This document shows positions 18,790 to 27,292 of a DNA stretch of 64,000 bases, in pieces (positions within the stretch are counted from its first letter, which is position 1; each line of letters opens with the position of its first letter). Both the position numbers and the translations under genes were made by a program. This DNA comes from Bacteroidota bacterium. GTDB taxonomy: Bacteria; Bacteroidota; Bacteroidia; Flavobacteriales; Weeksellaceae. The stretch lies in assembly GCA_023457935.1 (NCBI GenBank), contig JAEXBA010000068.1, forward strand, positions 1-64,000, given 5' to 3'. The notes under the pieces are model-generated. The model saw nothing but the letters and a program-made list of their open reading frames with translations, searched no databases and was not told where the DNA came from.

Positions 18790-19306
18790 GACTATATACG
18801 GAGTTTATGCCGATGATGACGAACTGATGTCCGGCGTAAAAGCTTTCATGGATAAAGGAATCAACATCAGTGAAGTATATACTCCTTTCCCGGTTCACGG
18901 GCTGGACAAGGCTTTGAAACTGAAAAAAACAAGAATCTCTGATGCTGCTTTTATTTACGCTGTTTACGGTGTTGCTATCGGAGCTTTGACAACCTGGTAC
19001 ATGATGAATCATGACTGGCCTCAGAACATCGGTGGAAAACCGGCGTTCGACTGGGGACACAACATGCCTGCCTTCGTTGTACCGATGTTTGAACTTATGG
19101 TATTCTGTGCTGCCCACATGATGTCGCTTACATTTCTTGTAAGAAACAAAATGTATCCGGGCGCACCACCTCAGAATCCTGATCCAAGAACAACGGATGA
19201 TAAATTCATGATGGAATTCAAAGCATCCAGCGATGATGAAATCGGAAAAATCAAACAGATTCTTATTGATACAGGCGTTGAAGAAATAACCGTTAAAGAT
19301 GCTTAA
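18776..19306 (+). CDS. actD: Alternative complex III subunit ActD (DUF3341)
   Basis: A 176-residue membrane protein. The ATG at 18776 is preferred because it gives the family N-terminus MSTTKTIYGVYADDDEL and is preceded by AAGGAG; an upstream in-frame ATG at 18749 lies inside actC. A cytoplasmic ferredoxin-like domain (1-55) precedes two transmembrane helices (about 58-78 and 96-120). The gene overlaps actC by 14 bp, consistent with coupled translation. Confidence 0.9.
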   Translation: MSTTKTIYGVYADDDELMSGVKAFMDKGINISEVYTPFPVHGLDKALKLKKTRISDAAFIYAVYGVAIGALTTWYMMNHDWPQNIGGKPAFDWGHNMPAFVVPMFELMVFCAAHMMSLTFLVRNKMYPGAPPQNPDPRTTDDKFMMEFKASSDDEIGKIKQILIDTGVEEITVKDA

Positions 19307-19307
19307 T

Positions 19308-20009
19308 ATGAAGAAGAATATTTTAAAATTAACAGCAATCTTTGGTTTCACAGCTTTTATGCTGAATTCCTGCGGACCAAAAGACAATACACCTTTGGTA
19401 TACTTCCCGGATATGTATTTTCCTGTAGCGTACGACCCGCTTCAGAAAGCAGAAGATGCCTATTCTGATCACGATAACGAAATACCTGCCTTTGTAAAAC
19501 AAAACGGCGCAACGGGACTTGCACCTGTTGACGGAACAGTTTCTCAGAACCAGGATGGTGTAATTGATGAAAACTCAATGAAAGCACTTACTCCTGATGA
19601 GTACAATGCCGGTTATACAGCGTCCATGGGTGTTGCAAATCCGCTAAATCCTGCAAACGCTGCAAAAGACCTTGAAAAAGGTAAAATTCTTTATGACAAG
19701 ACCTGTGCAGCATGTCACGGTACTGCCGGAGACGGACAGGGATCCATCGTAACAAGCGGCGCCTATTCGGGTGTTCCTAAATATTCTGACCGTGCTATTA
19801 CTGCAGGATCCGTTCATTACGTTATTACGTACGGAAGAAATGCCATGGGTTCATACGCCGGACAGCTTACGCCTGGTGACCGCTGGAGAGTAGCGATGTA
19901 CGTAATGAATGCATTTAAAGGTGGAGCTGTAGCTGCACCGGCAACTGCTGTGGCCGGAACTGATGCAGCAGCAACTGCCGCTAAAACAGATTCTACCGCA
20001 ACCAATTAA
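19308..20009 (+). CDS. actE: Alternative complex III monoheme cytochrome c ActE
   Basis: A lipoprotein cytochrome of about 233 residues. I prefer the second ATG (19308), which gives MKKNILKLTAIFGF and a lipobox ending NSC near 22; the ATG at 19299 would overlap actD by 8 bp. A single heme motif CAACH lies near 128, with the distal Met in AMGSYAGQL. The C-terminus is Ala/Thr-rich and low complexity. It starts 1 bp after the actD stop. Confidence 0.9.
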   Translation: MKKNILKLTAIFGFTAFMLNSCGPKDNTPLVYFPDMYFPVAYDPLQKAEDAYSDHDNEIPAFVKQNGATGLAPVDGTVSQNQDGVIDENSMKALTPDEYNAGYTASMGVANPLNPANAAKDLEKGKILYDKTCAACHGTAGDGQGSIVTSGAYSGVPKYSDRAITAGSVHYVITYGRNAMGSYAGQLTPGDRWRVAMYVMNAFKGGAVAAPATAVAGTDAAATAAKTDSTATN

Positions 20010-20024
20010 TAAAAAGAATTAATA

Positions 20025-21359
20025 ATGTATAGTTTTTCACCAAAATTAAGATTAGTATCTATTATACTCCTCGTTGCAGGCTTAGTTCTTTTTGCTGCGG
20101 GATATTTTATGAATCACGGCTTGGATGATGCAAAGATTGAGCACATGATGGAATCGGTTCATCTTCCCGGTCAGCAGCATATACCAATGAATTCTGCAGA
20201 AACCCACGGGCCGCAGGATCATGAAGCACATCTAAAGCATGCCAAAATGCAGATTCACAACCAGCCACTGGCAGCCATTCACCTGGTAGCAGTGTTCTTC
20301 TTCGGAGTTGCGTGTGCCGTAATGTTTTTCTACAGTATTCAGCACGCAGCGCATGCAGGATGGTCGATCATCATTACCAGAGTTATGGAAGCAATCGGAG
20401 GTTATATTCCGTGGGGCGGACTTATTCTGATCATTATTATGATTTTAAACATCACGCATAACGGACACCTTTTCCACTGGATGGATCCGGAACTGACTGA
20501 CCCTAAATCCGGACATTTTGACCCTATTGTATACGAGAAAAGAAAATTCCTCAACATTCCTTTCTACGCTATCAGAACCATTATTTATGTTGCGGGAGCA
20601 TCGTTCTTCGCATGGAAACTGAGAAGCCAGTCGAAGAAAGTTGACGAAACAAGAAATGCACACGACTATCAGATGCTTTACAGATGGTCCGTAGGTTATA
20701 TCGCATTCTTCGGATTTGCTTCTGCAGCGTGGGCGTGGGACTGGTTGATGTCTATTGACCCTCACTGGTATTCAACAATGTACATCTGGAATTCCATGGT
20801 ATCTACACTTGCCAGTGCGATTGCTGTAATCATTCTGATTTCGGTTTATCTGAAGAAGAAAGGACACTTACCGCAGTTCAATGATAATCACCTGCACGAT
20901 TTGGGTAAATTTCTTTTTGCAACTTCAATGCTTTGGACGTATACCTGGTTTGCACAGTTCATGCTTTATTGGTATGCCAACGTACCGGAAGAAGTTAATT
21001 ATTTCTGGGGAAGATTCGAGTACTATGCACCTACTTTCCTACCGATGCTGATCATCAACTTCCTTATTCCGCTTTTGGTACTGGTAAGTTCAAGCATCAA
21101 GAGAAATTATACTGTTGTTACTACAATGGCGGTAATCGTATTCCTTGGACACATTCTTGATTTCTTCAATTTTGTGATGCCGGGAACGGTTGGACCATAC
21201 TGGAAAACTCCTGAAGTTCTGCTTCTTGTAGTTGGAGCTGTACTGTTCGTAAGCGGACTGTTCATCTTCACTGTAATGACGACACTCAGCAAACTGAAAC
21301 TGATTCCGGAAGGAAACCCTTTTGTACACGAATCAAAAATATTCGAGTATCCTTTCTAA
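20025..21359 (+). CDS. actF: Alternative complex III second NrfD-like subunit ActF
   Basis: A 444-residue membrane protein with about ten helices, paralogous to ActC but without a functional quinol site in characterised complexes. It has a His-rich periplasmic loop near 40-80. It is the last gene of the act operon and is followed by a strong terminator. In flavobacteria I know, cox genes commonly follow; here the peptide-export island follows instead. Confidence 0.9.
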   Translation: MYSFSPKLRLVSIILLVAGLVLFAAGYFMNHGLDDAKIEHMMESVHLPGQQHIPMNSAETHGPQDHEAHLKHAKMQIHNQPLAAIHLVAVFFFGVACAVMFFYSIQHAAHAGWSIIITRVMEAIGGYIPWGGLILIIIMILNITHNGHLFHWMDPELTDPKSGHFDPIVYEKRKFLNIPFYAIRTIIYVAGASFFAWKLRSQSKKVDETRNAHDYQMLYRWSVGYIAFFGFASAAWAWDWLMSIDPHWYSTMYIWNSMVSTLASAIAVIILISVYLKKKGHLPQFNDNHLHDLGKFLFATSMLWTYTWFAQFMLYWYANVPEEVNYFWGRFEYYAPTFLPMLIINFLIPLLVLVSSSIKRNYTVVTTMAVIVFLGHILDFFNFVMPGTVGPYWKTPEVLLLVVGAVLFVSGLFIFTVMTTLSKLKLIPEGNPFVHESKIFEYPF

Positions 21360-21380
21360 AAATAGCAGTGACATAATAAA

Positions 21381-21414
21381 AAAAACCGATTGTAAATTCA
21401 ATCGGTTTTTTTTA
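21381..21414 (+). terminator. Terminator of the act operon
   Basis: A 12-bp perfect stem (AAAAACCGATTG with CAATCGGTTTTT), 6-nt loop and T run, 21 bp after the actF stop. It separates act from the peptide island. Confidence 0.85.
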
Positions 21415-21447
21415 TTATGTCAATCTTTCTATATTTAAGCAAAAAAA

Positions 21448-22962
21448 ATGAACTTTGACAAGCTTATTGATTATTTAGGTACCGATAAAAAAGAATTTTA
21501 TTTTCAGTTTAATTCTCATCCGGACTATCCTTCTGCTCTTGCATTCAGTGACACCTTGAACTTTCTAGGAATTAAGAACGATGCATATGAACTTGAAAAG
21601 GGATATTGGAATGAATTACCGAATGAGTTTATTTCCATAACAAGAGGAAAGTTTACTCTTGTTAAAAAAACAGAAGAAAAGATTATCTTGTATTCGGACG
21701 ACTTGCAGAGCATTTCTAATCAGGCACTTCTTGAAAACAGTGAGAATTTCGTAATGCTTATCGAGAAAAATGAAAAAAGTAACCGTACTGATTCATTCAA
21801 TTACCAAAATTTATTGTACATAGCGGCTGGAATCGTTATTCTTCAATCTCTCCTGAATTTAAAATGGTATGATTTAGTTTATAATATACTCTCTCTAACA
21901 GGAATCTATATTTCACTGGAAATTTTTAAACAAAAATACGGTAATGAATCCTCTGTTATGAACAGGATCTGTGGAGGGAATACTGCTGTCGGATCTGCTG
22001 AAGGTTGCCTAAAAATCATATCATCAGATACAACTAAACTGCTAGGTCTAAAACTTTCGGACTATAGCTTAATATACTTTACAACTACAGCATTACTCGG
22101 TCTACTCTTACCCGAAGTTGGTTTACTCTTAAAAATATTTGCAATGTGCTCGATAGCAGTTATCGGTTACTCACTGTACATTCAGATTGTGGTTGAAAAA
22201 ACATTCTGCAAGATTTGTCTTATCATCATTTCATTATTGGTTTTCCAATTAGTTATTTGTTCCTTGTTCTTTAACTCAATATTATCTTCAAAGTATATTC
22301 TTGCTGCATTAATAATAATACTACTTACTTTCTCTGCAGTTCACTATATCAACGAATTGCTCTACGAGAGTAAAGAGTTAAGTCGATCAAATACAAATAA
22401 TCTTAAGTTTAAGAGAAACTATACACTCTTTAAGAAACAACTTCTCGAAAATGGATTAATAAAGTTCAAAAATCCGCAGTCTCCATTTTTTATCGGAGAT
22501 CAGAACACACCTATACATATTTCACTAATCTCAAACCCGTATTGTGGATTCTGTAAAGAAGGACACAGGATGGTTGAAAAGCTTTTGAAGATGTTCCCCG
22601 GTAAAATTTCAGTACAGATTCGTTTCAACTACCTTCCTGAACAGGCCTCCGAAGAGTATACCCAACTTATCACATTCTTCAAGAATGTATATGACAAGCA
22701 TGGAAGTGAGAAATTCCTTAATGCTGTAGACATTTGGTACGAGGACCATGATTATCAAAAGCTATTAAAAAAAATACCTATGGTAATTGAGCCAACCGGT
22801 CTTGAATCAATAATTTCAAACACGCATGAAAATTATGAACATCAGCTGAATTTCACTCCTCTGTTTTTAGTAAATGGAAGACAATATCCAGAAATGTACA
22901 GTCGTGAAGATATTTTTTATTTTATTGAAGAATTATTAGAAGATGACGAAATTATGCAATAA
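21448..22962 (+). CDS. C39-like/VKOR/thioredoxin fusion, disulfide-forming membrane protein
   Basis: A 504-residue membrane protein with three parts. Residues 1-95 resemble a C39 peptidase-like domain without catalytic Cys (FNSHPDYPSALAFSDTLNFL). Residues 122-310 are a VKOR domain of several helices with loop cysteines Cys175 and Cys187 and active-site CKIC (254-257). Residues about 345-504 are a thioredoxin domain with CGFC (366-369). VKOR-Trx fusions oxidise dithiols using quinone. The gene lies just upstream of two six-cysteine export peptides and a C39 ABC exporter, so the peptides are probable substrates (inference). Base composition is AT-richer than the act genes. Confidence 0.85.
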   Translation: MNFDKLIDYLGTDKKEFYFQFNSHPDYPSALAFSDTLNFLGIKNDAYELEKGYWNELPNEFISITRGKFTLVKKTEEKIILYSDDLQSISNQALLENSENFVMLIEKNEKSNRTDSFNYQNLLYIAAGIVILQSLLNLKWYDLVYNILSLTGIYISLEIFKQKYGNESSVMNRICGGNTAVGSAEGCLKIISSDTTKLLGLKLSDYSLIYFTTTALLGLLLPEVGLLLKIFAMCSIAVIGYSLYIQIVVEKTFCKICLIIISLLVFQLVICSLFFNSILSSKYILAALIIILLTFSAVHYINELLYESKELSRSNTNNLKFKRNYTLFKKQLLENGLIKFKNPQSPFFIGDQNTPIHISLISNPYCGFCKEGHRMVEKLLKMFPGKISVQIRFNYLPEQASEEYTQLITFFKNVYDKHGSEKFLNAVDIWYEDHDYQKLLKKIPMVIEPTGLESIISNTHENYEHQLNFTPLFLVNGRQYPEMYSREDIFYFIEELLEDDEIMQ

Positions 22963-22966
22963 ATAA

Positions 22967-22997
22967 TTTGTTCATTCCGTTTTTATTTATAATTTAG
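22967..22997 (+). promoter_or_regulatory. Promoter of the first cysteine-rich peptide
   Basis: TTTG (22967-22970), a 19-bp spacer and TAATTTAG (22990-22997; one mismatch to TAnnTTTG). It would give a leader of about 55 nt before the peptide ATG at 23059. Confidence 0.5.
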
Positions 22998-23058
22998 TGA
23001 AACAATTTCAGCGGAATCCGAAAAGCTTAAAGAGTAGGAAAACCAAAAACAACTTAAA

Positions 23059-23223
23059 ATGAAAAATTTAAAAAAAGTAACTCGAAACCAAATGAAAAAC
23101 ATTGCCGGGGGAGCTGGACCATTGCTTTTCAAAAATTGCTCGCCTATGTGCTGCCCAACTGATGGACGCAGAAAATGTCCCGGAATGATTTGTCCGGATG
23201 TTGTTTGCCCTCAGTATATTTAA
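23059..23223 (+). CDS. Double-glycine leader, cysteine-rich exported peptide 1
   Basis: A 54-residue peptide. The leader MKNLKKVTRNQMKNIAGG ends in Gly-Gly at 17-18, the cut site for C39 peptidases. The predicted 36-residue product has six Cys, two of them adjacent (PMCCP), so up to three disulfides. The leader closely matches that of peptide 2 while the products differ, as expected for cargo of the C39 transporter 0.5 kb downstream. Similar Chryseobacterium peptides are annotated 'bacteriocin-like'; the activity is unknown. Confidence 0.85.
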   Translation: MKNLKKVTRNQMKNIAGGAGPLLFKNCSPMCCPTDGRRKCPGMICPDVVCPQYI

Positions 23224-23236
23224 TGATTTTTAGTTA

Positions 23237-23244
23237 TACCTTTG
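23237..23244 (+). promoter_or_regulatory. Candidate -7 box for peptide 2
   Basis: TACCTTTG matches TAnnTTTG, 114 bp upstream of the peptide 2 ATG; no -33 TTG at proper spacing. Peptide 2 may equally be cotranscribed with peptide 1. Confidence 0.35.
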
Positions 23245-23358
23245 ATAACAGTTAGCTTTATTCCCTTTGAATCTTTTCTCCCAGATAAGTCTCAAGAAAT
23301 AGAAAATACAAAGAGAACAATAGAGAACTATATTTTAAAAAACCAAACAAATTTTATT

Positions 23359-23577
23359 ATGAAAAATTTAAAAAAATTATCAAGAATTGAATTAAAGAAG
23401 GTTACAGGAGGTTCTGAACCATATTACGATCCAGTTGGAGGTTATTACTGTCCACGACATATGCAATTATGCGAGGTAAATTGTAAACCAACTTGTGTTG
23501 ACGGTCCTTGTTTGAGAAGTCTTTGCATTGGTAATCCTCCTTTTCCTGATCCAGGATTATTGGGGCCTAATTGGTAG
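23359..23577 (+). CDS. Double-glycine leader, cysteine-rich exported peptide 2
   Basis: A 72-residue peptide starting at ATG 23359; the frame extends upstream to a TTG at 23242, but the leader shared with peptide 1 fixes the start. The leader MKNLKKLSRIELKKVTGG ends at Gly17-Gly18, the same length as in peptide 1. The 54-residue product has six Cys (in YYCP, QLC, VNC, PTC, GPC, SLC) and a Pro/Gly-rich tail. Probable substrate of the downstream C39 ABC transporter and of the VKOR-Trx oxidase (inference). Confidence 0.85.
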   Translation: MKNLKKLSRIELKKVTGGSEPYYDPVGGYYCPRHMQLCEVNCKPTCVDGPCLRSLCIGNPPFPDPGLLGPNW

Positions 23578-23660
23578 TTTCATCTACAAATAAACAGGGA
23601 AAAATTTTACATTGATTTCCAATCTTGTTGGTTTAATGTAAAGTTGTATTAGATAATAAA

Positions 23661-23693
23661 AAATGCTTCAGCGAAACTGAAGCATTTTTTTAT
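23661..23693 (+). terminator. Terminator after the peptide genes
   Basis: An 11-bp perfect stem (AAATGCTTCAG with CTGAAGCATTT), loop CGAAA, then a T run. Confidence 0.85.
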
Positions 23694-23712
23694 TATAGAA
23701 AATCCTTTTTAT

Positions 23713-23720
23713 TATATTTG
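23713..23720 (+). promoter_or_regulatory. Candidate -7 box of the exporter genes
   Basis: TATATTTG, 20 bp upstream of the TTG start of the ABC transporter, just after the peptide terminator; no clear -33. Confidence 0.45.
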
Positions 23721-23740
23721 AACCCGTACTATCTAAAATA

Positions 23741-25945
23741 TTGAAAAAATTCCCAAACTATATACAACCTGACGCCAAGGACTGCGGACCTACCTGTCTT
23801 CGCATTGTAGCAAAACACTACGGAAAAACCATTCCGCTACAGCAAATAAGACGTCTTTCCGAAACCACCCGTGAAGGCAGTTCATTATTGGGGCTAAGTG
23901 ATGCTGCAGAGAACTTGGGATTCCGGAGCATGGGTGTGCAAGTGAATTTCAAAACTCTTGCTGAAGAAGTACCTTTGCCATGCATCGTACATTGGAACAA
24001 TCAGCATTTTGTTGTGGTCTACGAGATATCGGGAGGACAAAACAGAGCACAAACAATTAAAATTTCAGATCCTAGTTATGGTTTAATCGAATACACCAAA
24101 GAAGAATTCATAAAAAACTGGATAGGTGAAAATGCGGACGAACAAACAGAGGAAGGAATCGCACTGATTTTGGAAACAACCCCTGCCTTTTTCAAAAGTG
24201 AGTTCGATGATCAAGAAAGCAAAGCTAGTCTTACATTTCTTTCAAAATATCTATTCAAGTATAAACCGTTGGTTTTCCAGCTAGTCATTGGACTGATTGG
24301 CGGAAGCTTACTTTCACTGATTTTCCCGTTTCTTACCCAAAGTATTGTTGATGTAGGTATCCAGAATCAGGACATAAACTTCATCTACTTAGTTTTGCTG
24401 GCGCAGATTATGCTTTTCTTTGGACGGATGGGTATAGAAATTATTCGTGGATGGATATTGCTGCACCTCTCTACGCGCATAAACATTTCTATTATCTCTG
24501 ACTTTTTCATCAAACTGATGAAGTTACCTATAAGCTTTTTTGACACTAGGATGACCGGAGATATAATGCAGCGAATTAATGACCATCACCGGATTGAACA
24601 GCTGCTTACAAACTCCTCGTTGAATACTCTATTTTCACTAGTCAATTTGGTAATATATAGCATAATATTGCTTTTTTACGATTACCGCCTATTCTTGGTT
24701 TTTTTAGTGGGAGCAATAATGTATGCACTATGGATAACTTTTTTTCTAAAAAAAAGGAGGGAGCTCGACTATAAAAGATTCAGTCAGGTGTCTGCAGAGC
24801 AGAGTAAGGTGATAGAGCTTGTAAACGGAATGCAGGAAATTAAAATGCATAACGCCGAAAAGCAAAAAAGATGGGAGTGGGAATTCCTGCAAGTCAAACT
24901 TTTCAAAATCCGTATTCAATCTCTTTCGTTAGAACAGTGGCAGTCGGTAGGTGGTAACTTTATCAATACCCTGAAGGATATTTTAATAAGTTTTCTTTCC
25001 GCAAAACTTGTTTTGACTGGTAATCTCACTTTGGGGATGATGCTTGCGGTACAGTATATCATTGGCCAGCTAAATTCACCTTTGTTGCAGCTCATAGATT
25101 TCTTAAAACAGTTCCAGGATGCAAATATTTCCTTGGACCGGCTTGCTGAAATCCATGATAAGCAGGACGAAGAAAACATTGATGAACAGTATGTCAGTGA
25201 AATTCCAAAGGAAAATCTCGACTTTAAAGAGGTGTCTTTCCGATACATAGGTTCTGACAGTTTCGTATTCGAAAATCTGAATGTACAGATCCCTTATCAA
25301 AAAACAACTGCAATTGTAGGAGCCAGCGGAAGCGGCAAAACAACTTTATTAAAATTACTGATGAAGTTTTACGAACCTGTTTCCGGCGAAATAAAAATCG
25401 GCAATACCAACCTTAAGAATATTTCTCCACGCATTTGGAGAGAGCATTGTGGCGTTGTGATGCAGGAAGGCTATGTATTTAATGACTCCATTGCTGAAAA
25501 CATTGCTGTAGGTGAAGACTATATTGATAAAAACAAATTACGAAATGCCGTTAAAATCGCTCATATTAAAGATTTTATTGAAAGCCTGCCACTAAGTTAC
25601 AACACGAAAATTGGAAATGAAGGAATTGGAGTAAGCGGCGGACAGAGACAACGGCTGTTCATTGCAAGAGCTGTCTATAAATCACCTGAATACATCTTTT
25701 TTGATGAGGCAACCAGTGCTTTGGATGCCAATAACGAAAAGATTATCATGGAAAATTTGGAGCGTTTTTTTGAAGGCAAAACAGCCGTCGTAATTGCACA
25801 CCGCTTGTCCACTGTAAAACATGCGGACAAAATTATCGTTCTGGATAAAGGAAAAGTAGTGGAAGAAGGCAATCACGCTGAACTGGTTGCTCTTAAGGGC
25901 GAATACTACAGATTAGTAAAAAACCAGCTGGAACTTGGAAACTAA
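23741..25945 (+). CDS. Peptidase domain-containing ABC transporter (C39, PCAT type)
   Basis: A 734-residue exporter that removes double-glycine leaders and pumps out the peptide. The N-terminal C39 peptidase (1-140) has Cys15 in DCGPTCL, His89 in QHFVVV and an Asp near 110 (SDP). A six-helix membrane domain (about 165-450) follows. The ATPase has Walker A GASGSGKTT (527-535), signature VSGGQ (631-635), Walker B FFDEATSALD and a switch His in IAHRLS. Starts with TTG; its end overlaps the HlyD gene by 11 bp. Confidence 0.93.
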   Translation: MKKFPNYIQPDAKDCGPTCLRIVAKHYGKTIPLQQIRRLSETTREGSSLLGLSDAAENLGFRSMGVQVNFKTLAEEVPLPCIVHWNNQHFVVVYEISGGQNRAQTIKISDPSYGLIEYTKEEFIKNWIGENADEQTEEGIALILETTPAFFKSEFDDQESKASLTFLSKYLFKYKPLVFQLVIGLIGGSLLSLIFPFLTQSIVDVGIQNQDINFIYLVLLAQIMLFFGRMGIEIIRGWILLHLSTRINISIISDFFIKLMKLPISFFDTRMTGDIMQRINDHHRIEQLLTNSSLNTLFSLVNLVIYSIILLFYDYRLFLVFLVGAIMYALWITFFLKKRRELDYKRFSQVSAEQSKVIELVNGMQEIKMHNAEKQKRWEWEFLQVKLFKIRIQSLSLEQWQSVGGNFINTLKDILISFLSAKLVLTGNLTLGMMLAVQYIIGQLNSPLLQLIDFLKQFQDANISLDRLAEIHDKQDEENIDEQYVSEIPKENLDFKEVSFRYIGSDSFVFENLNVQIPYQKTTAIVGASGSGKTTLLKLLMKFYEPVSGEIKIGNTNLKNISPRIWREHCGVVMQEGYVFNDSIAENIAVGEDYIDKNKLRNAVKIAHIKDFIESLPLSYNTKIGNEGIGVSGGQRQRLFIARAVYKSPEYIFFDEATSALDANNEKIIMENLERFFEGKTAVVIAHRLSTVKHADKIIVLDKGKVVEEGNHAELVALKGEYYRLVKNQLELGN

Positions 25946-27239
25946 AAAAGATATATTAGATAATATAGAGTTGCGCTCAGACAGTGTGCAGGATATTCTG
26001 ACGCGTCCTCCCCATTGGATGATAAGATGGGGAAATTCTCTTATTTTCCTGCTTATAATGATGATTTTAGTAATGAGCTATTTCATCAAATATCCGGAAT
26101 TTGTCCCCGCTCCAATCGTTGTTACATCGCAGAATCCACCTGAAAAAATTCTGTCTCGAACCGATTCCAAAATTGAAAGAATATTCATTAAGGACAATCA
26201 AGAAGTTAAAAAGAATGAAATTTTAATGGTTTTGCAGTCGGCAGCAAATTATCAAGATGTACTGAAACTCAAAAAACTTGTTGATTCAACAAATCCTGGA
26301 CAGATGTTTCAGTTCCCGTTGAAAGACGCATCATTGTTGAAACTTGGAGAACTTCAGGGCGATTTCAATGCATTTGCCAAAGCCTTTCAAGACGAAAAAG
26401 TTTTCAGCAGCCTCCAACCTTATGCCCCCGAAAACATAGCCGCTGATCAGGGAATTTCTGAAACGAGAAGCAGAATTGCCACTACGCGGCAGCAGCTTAA
26501 TCTTGAACAAGCTAAGTTCGATCTGAGTAGAGAAAATTTTGACCGCTCGCAAACTTTATACAATCAGGGAGTGATTTCCCGAACAGAGCTTGAAAATGAA
26601 AGGATAAAATACATTCAAGCTGAACAGAGTCTGAAAAGCATGAGCATCCAGCTTTCACAACTTCAAGATAATATCAACAACCTTAACAGAACCAAGAGCG
26701 GTGCTTCTATCAACACCCAAAGAGATAAAATTACATTTTCTTCACAAACTCTACAGCTTTTTGAACAGCTCAGAAAGTCCTTGAAATTGTGGGAACAAAG
26801 TTTCCTGATTGTCTCCTCAACAGATGGTGTCGTGAGTTTTCAACAATTTTGGGGTGAAAATCAGTTCGTTAGAAATGGTGACGCTCTTGTTTCTGTAATA
26901 CCCAAAAATAAAAAGGCTATAGTTGGAAGAATGTCTGTGCCGGCAACCAATTCAGGGAAGATTACAAAAGGCCAGAAAGTTTTAATTAAACTCGACAACT
27001 ACCGCTTTCAAGAGTATGGAATCATTGAGGGCAGGGTTCAAAATATCGCATCAATTCCTGATGATCAGGGGAATTATTATGTTGATGTTCTGCTTCCGAA
27101 AGGTTTGAATACTTCGTATAATAAAAATTTATCCTTTGACCGTGAGATGAAAGGAAATGCAGAAATTGTCACTCAGGACCTACGATTAATTGAAAGATTC
27201 TTCTATCAGTTACGTAACCTTTTAGGTTATCAAACTTGA
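25935..27239 (+). CDS. HlyD-family periplasmic adaptor
   Basis: A 434-residue membrane-fusion protein partnering the C39 ABC transporter. It has one transmembrane helix (about 34-55), split lipoyl/barrel-sandwich regions (IERIFIKDNQEVKKNE near 78-93 and VVSFQQFWGENQFVRNGD near 297-314) and a coiled coil between (about 160-250). It starts with TTG, overlapping the transporter by 11 bp, so the two are probably translationally coupled. No TolC-like gene is nearby, so a shared outer membrane channel is presumably used. Confidence 0.9.
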   Translation: METKKDILDNIELRSDSVQDILTRPPHWMIRWGNSLIFLLIMMILVMSYFIKYPEFVPAPIVVTSQNPPEKILSRTDSKIERIFIKDNQEVKKNEILMVLQSAANYQDVLKLKKLVDSTNPGQMFQFPLKDASLLKLGELQGDFNAFAKAFQDEKVFSSLQPYAPENIAADQGISETRSRIATTRQQLNLEQAKFDLSRENFDRSQTLYNQGVISRTELENERIKYIQAEQSLKSMSIQLSQLQDNINNLNRTKSGASINTQRDKITFSSQTLQLFEQLRKSLKLWEQSFLIVSSTDGVVSFQQFWGENQFVRNGDALVSVIPKNKKAIVGRMSVPATNSGKITKGQKVLIKLDNYRFQEYGIIEGRVQNIASIPDDQGNYYVDVLLPKGLNTSYNKNLSFDREMKGNAEIVTQDLRLIERFFYQLRNLLGYQT

Positions 27240-27292
27240 TTATCAGGCAACCTTTTTCAAAAAAAGCAGTCCTATATTTAAATAATACGAAT

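Noticed and set aside
23242..23358. N-terminal extension of peptide 2 from the TTG at 23242
   Set aside because: The leader shared with peptide 1 and the conserved Gly-Gly spacing put the start at 23359; the extension is untypical for these leaders.
23606..23643. Inverted repeat TTTACATT/AATGTAAA after peptide 2 as a regulatory element
   Set aside because: Short stem with a large loop in AT-rich sequence just before a strong terminator; chance cannot be excluded.
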